Part shown: positions 59,571-64,000 of the stretch, one piece after another | How the letters are laid out: the number at the start of each line of letters is the position of its first letter | Numbering within the stretch: the stretch's first letter is position 1 | Source: Emydura subglobosa | Lineage: Eukaryota; Chordata; Testudines; Chelidae | Length of the DNA stretch: 64,000 nucleotides | Assembly (NCBI GenBank): GCA_007922225.1 | Contig: ML679961.1 | Location: 73,636,890-73,700,889 of the forward strand | Reading direction: 5' to 3' | The notes under the pieces: generated by a model | Database searches by the model: none | What the model was told of the DNA's origin: nothing | What the model saw: only the letters and a program-made list of their open reading frames with translations | Made by a program: the position numbers and the translations under genes

Positions 59571-62500
59571 ACCCTTCCTCTCGCGTAATAATAATGCAGC
59601 CTCATGAAGTTAAAATGGATTTTTAGGTGGGTAGTTACTGAAACTGGAATTTGGAAAATGCCCCTTTATCTACAATGACTGAAAGTGGTCAGGACTTCAC
59701 TTTAAAAGTTGGCACTGCCGACAGCATAGCACATCTTATTGCAATGCTGAATCACCGCAGGGGAACAGACCCAGATGACAGAGCAGCCCTTCTCAGTCAA
59801 CAAGACCACTTCCTACAGCACCTTGTGCTTTTTTTCAAAGAAGTCTCACGCAAGCATATAAGTACACTCAGTGGACTCCTCTCTCACTCCCTGATGCAAA
59901 GACCATGGCAGTGTCATTGGGCTTTTTCTTTCTATTTGTTGTTTTTAATCTCATCCTCCTCCCCCACACCCTCATTTTATCCTCCTTTGAACTCCATTCC
60001 GTCCTTCACTTCAATCCCCCTTTCCATTCAGTGGGCACTCAGACTTCCTCCCAGCTCCCCAATCCCATTTCTCCAAGGCTTCAATTCCCAGCTCTCCTTC
60101 TTCTTTCCTATTATTTTCCTAAACACCTTATCTTTCCTCTTAGATGACTCGCTTCCTTTCACAAACCTTCTCCTTTGACTTCTAGCTCTGGTCTGACTCC
60201 CCACTCATCATCTTGGTTACTTTCTTGACCTGTCCTTCTTAAACACTACATTATTCCTGATCAGTGTGGGCTTGAGCATCCAATGTCTTGCAATTTATGC
60301 CATTATGTATACTAGTGGAGTAAGCAGCTGGCATTCTGATTTGGTAGTTTTACATCCACGCTCTTTGAACTAGTGCAAAAGCTGACAAAAATTTCCAGGC
60401 AGTGGAGTATCAGCCCTTCTTTCTGATTAATTTCCTCCTCTTTCTCATCATGTTGTTCATTTGTTTGTAACCTTCTGTCCATCAACCTTGTAATAACCTG
60501 CATGGAACTTGGAGGGAGGCACAGGTTGCAGGAGAGAAGATGAAACAAACCTGTCTAACTTTGCAGATCTTAGCCATTTCGTTTCTTCCTTCTCTTTTAT
60601 TGACATTACGGTCTCTATTTAAAATCTTTTCTGTCCTCTTTGCTTGATTCCTAGATACAAATATCACGTCTCCCACCCATGAAATGCAGGCAGTTCTGGT
60701 GGGAAAGACGGCCATTATTTTAACTGAAATTCCATGTTATAAAAAAAAAAGGAAAAAAAAAGAAAACCACCCTTGACATCTGTTAATAATATTGCAAATT
60801 CTCTCACTTATTAGGATCCTTGATTATCTGAATTTATTCAGCACTCCCTATGAAATCTGGATAATCAACACTGTACTATGTTTTATTAATATGCAGAGTC
60901 AGTAAAGCACGTTGGGATCTTTCAGAGTAGCAGGTGCAATGGAAAGGTACAAGTATTATATAAAAAAACAAATCACACGAATTGGCTCTTCAGGCTGGGG
61001 AAATGGGGGGAGGGTAATAAAAGGAGAAAAAGTGGCAGCAAATGTCTCGTGAATGACTCTTTTTTAAATATGAAAGACCAAATTAGTTAGGGAGCCTGTG
61101 ACTTCTGTTTTGTCTAGAGGGAAAAATGAAAGGATTCACTTTTACTTAAATTTGTATGAGGTAAAATAGTTTTGCTAAAGGAATGTGTGACAGACACTGG
61201 TGAAAATCCTCAGGACTTCTGTTTCATCAGAATAATGCCTCCACTGTTTATTTTAAGTATTAATTAATTGGTTTATTATTTTTTTCAGGGTACTTTGCTG
61301 CAAAAGCAATGACTGATGGGCAAACAAAGAGATATGAAAAAAACCTGACAAGGTAGATGGCTGAGAAAAGGAAAGGAGAGCCCGTAGCATGCCAATAAGC
61401 CAAGTGGAAAATCTCCAGGAATACACTGTGTTAGTTTTAAGAAATTTGTGGGAAACTTGGCGACGGTGGTGATGGGCACAATGCAGACTCTAGATAGATA
61501 GGCAGATTTATGTCTTGTGTTTATCGGTACATTGTGCTCTTCTATGATAAACTTTATATTTCTGAAATTACATGGTGATATCTCTAAAATGCAATCCAGA
61601 AAACTTTGCACTCAGCACTCACACCCATCTTTGTAGTTAGAAATAACCTGACTGTATTTTATAAAGTTTGGGGCTTAGAAATTCATTTTGGTCTGATATA
61701 TAAATCATTTTATAAATCGAGTTTACATACTCTCTCTGATTTCTTCCTTGCCACAGAGTGACTGAACATCCTGTAATATCACTAAAAATATGTAGCACTT
61801 CTTAGCAGAAAATGATTTATTCAGCAACACTAAACCCATTCCAGCTTTAACTGTATATGAAGGTGAAGTGACTTATGAAAATGTCTCAATTTAGCAGCCC
61901 TCCTGTCTTTTACATAAGTCTCAACGGACAGATCAAGGATCTAAAAATAATCCACTTTCATCCATGAAAGGCACTTTTTCCTCATTTCCCTTCACAGATG
62001 CTGGCAGAAACTGAGAAGAGCTATTTTCAAGTGGTTGTATTTGGATATTACAGCTGTAAGATAAGCATTGAGTCTTTTCCAGATGATTCACCTAGTAAAG
62101 TTGTTTTTGATAGTTAAGTGAAAGATACATAATAATGATTTTTAGGTTTAGTTTAAATAATTCCCTTCACCCCAAAAATTTGATGGATTGCTTGGATCTA
62201 TAAAATTGGCCTTGAAATCTACTGAGAAAAAACTCTGTCATGAAACTTATTGCATCTCGTTGTACCATGGGAACAGCCTTCTTGTTGTGTTTCATCACTT
62301 CTGCTTCAAGCCACAACACAAAGAACAGAAAAAGATTGTTTTTTTAACTCAAAGAAGTTTCAATTTTTGTTTTTGGTGCTCACAAGATTCAGGTCAGTTT
62401 TATTTTTAACAATTAATCCTCCAGTCCCTACTGTCTATGGATCATAAAAGCACTGGTCCATATTTTAGATGAAGTATAATTACTATTATCATTACCAAAA

Positions 62501-63150
62501 TGATTATATGTTTGTGCAGTGCCATCAGTGGCCTGTAGAAGACAACACGGGATATTATTGAGGAAAATATTTTAATAATATATATCAGACCAAACTGTAA
62601 ACGGAATCCAAATGTCCCCCATACTTTGGAAAAGTTTGGATTTGGATCTAGACCTAGAGCAGTAATGAATATGAACGGCTCACAATAGTCCCATGCCTAG
62701 GAAAAACTCAAACCTTGTGGTCTAATCCTGTCTCTTCTTAGCAATTAAACTAAAATATTAGGTTAATAAAAATAGCAATTACAGTTACAGCAGAAAGAGA
62801 AAGATTACAAGACACGTCTTTAGGTTTCAGTGCCTAAGCAGAAAAAACATACCCATCTCGGTATAGAGCAAAAGTAGGGATATTATGAGAGTTTTACTCC
62901 TTCTTTTGAAGCTTATAGCCATGGACACAGTTGGAGATAGGTAAAGAACAAAGATTGATCTAGGGTGGCGAGACAGCTTCTGTGTTCTTGTGTGGTGAGT
63001 GGGACATGCACATAAAAACATTTGGGCCATAAATGGGGACTCAGCTACCTAATTACTGTCTATAGTCTTGCCCTAACTTTTGAGACACAACTTCTTAACA
63101 CTCTGTGGCCCATTCTTCTCTTTATATTTTATTTTTTTCTTGTTTGTGCT
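59571..63150. other. Mostly unassigned; one 175-codon open frame
   Basis: The frame 59651-60178 is open for 175 codons. The first part (TMTESGQDFTLKVGTADS) has mixed composition and the second part is a C/T-rich, Ser/Pro/Leu-rich stretch. It has no motif I know, and I see no splice or promoter support. 62590-62700 (CCAAATGTCCCCCATACTTT, TTTGGATTTGGATCTAGACC) is related to 10425-10625. The remaining DNA is unassigned. Confidence 0.4.
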
Positions 63151-63985
63151 TGTGACAAATATGGCAGTTTCCTATAATTCCTTGAAAAACTTTGCTAATT
63201 CAATTTAAGCATCTTTCGGGGTCCATTGTATTAAATGCAAAATTTATGTATTATTGTGGGTTGGGGATTGTTTGTAATTTCTCCAGTGGGGAGACATGAT
63301 GTGAACCCTGAGAATTGTTATGAGCTTCAAAGAACTATATTGTACAATGTGCCCCGGAATGTCTATGGGAAGATGAATGTAAACCTTGATTTTTGAAATT
63401 ACCCCCTGAGGAGAGGGTGTTTGTCTGCTAATTATCTGTTCCTGGAGATGAAATAAAATGCCTGAGCTATATAAAAAAACAGATGATCTGCCTAGATGGT
63501 TGTTCTGGTTCTGAATCTGAGACAGTTATCAACTTGAAACCACAGTGAATACTTAGTTGTGGGTTTTGAAGGGTTGACACCTATCAGAGCTTGAGGTTAG
63601 AATTAGGGTGATCTCTGGTAAGATTTTTAGCATGTATATAGAATTTTTTACTGGGTTTTTTTTTTTGTGTGTGTGTTTTCTCTGAAATGCTTTCACTTTA
63701 AGAAATAAATGTTCTTGTTTTGGAAGAGCTGTATGGTAACTTATAACTGTGGGCATTTATGCTGTTCATAACCTCTGGAGATAAAGCAAAGCACAGACAC
63801 TGGCGTTTTAGGCAGTCTGCTTCTGGGGATATCACAGTGTAGGCAGTGTGCAGCCTGGAAAAATCCTGGTCAGAATTGAGAAAGATGTAGGCCTCTGTTC
63901 AAGAGAAGGGATGACTAAGGAGCTGGGGAAGCTAGAGTGGGACCATGAAGGGGAAATATAGGTGCAGTTGCCCTGAACTGTGACA
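63151..63985 (+). mobile_element. LTR of the same family as 45198-46019
   Basis: It runs from TGTGACAAATATGGCAG to GCCCTGAACTGTGACA, colinear with the reverse complement of 45198-46019. It has AAGAAATAAATGTTCTTG near 63699 as a likely polyadenylation zone and a TATATAAAAAAAC stretch near 63468 as a possible TATA region. Flanking pentamers (GTGCT, ATTCT) do not match well. The window ends 15 bases later, and no clear TGG-type primer-binding start is seen after the LTR, so solo LTR is more likely than a provirus, though not proven. Confidence 0.75.
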
Positions 63986-64000
63986 ATTCTTACTTACACC

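Noticed and set aside
1..64000. tRNA, rRNA, CRISPR array or bacterial operon
   Set aside because: No complete cloverleaf, ribosomal core or spaced repeat array was seen, and the composition and repeats are vertebrate.

Overview
This window is vertebrate nuclear DNA, most likely from a turtle or a close sauropsid relative. It has no bacterial-style gene packing, is AT-rich with short GC-rich islands, and is littered with decayed transposable elements. CR1-clade LINE fragments, a DIRS-like tyrosine-recombinase retrotransposon, MIR-like SINE cores and many short terminal-inverted-repeat elements occur together, a mix I associate with turtles. The assignment rests on family recognition by eye, not on a search. 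I found no host gene or exon I could defend, so the window reads as intergenic or deep intronic sequence.

Layout. 1-3300 holds LTR-like and promoter-bearing repeats. 3311-8340 is a near full-length but dead DIRS-like element with a gag-like region, a reverse transcriptase region, a tyrosine recombinase region, inverted termini and an internal complementary region. 8341-17300 is mostly unassigned, with a strong 71-bp fold-back at 13973-14314, a hAT-like MITE and two MIR-like SINEs. 17300-19322 has two CR1 LINE fragments placed head to head. 21690-22630 has CR1 3' ends, one split by a hAT-like MITE. 24885-26010 has a MIR-like SINE and a second promoter-bearing repeat. 30045-32560 is a CR1 copy with its 5' region, ORF1 esterase remnant, reverse transcriptase remnant and 3' end. 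34948-39955 has MITEs, a third promoter-bearing repeat and a CR1 endonuclease fragment. 42219-46024 has MITEs, SINEs and a well-bounded solo LTR with a 5-bp target duplication. 51494-53722 is a MITE cluster. 55870-57700 has an L1/Tx1-like reverse transcriptase remnant and a CR1 fragment. 63151-63985 is a second LTR of the 45-kb family in the opposite orientation.

Function. Nothing here appears to work as a pathway. The coding remnants are parts of mobile elements, and every one I examined carries stops, frameshifts, deletions or changed catalytic residues. The best candidates for a second look are the architecture and internal deletion of the DIRS-like element, the three minus-strand TATA/GC-box repeats, the fold-back at 14 kb, and the LTR pair at 45 and 63 kb. 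I do not see a new biological system.
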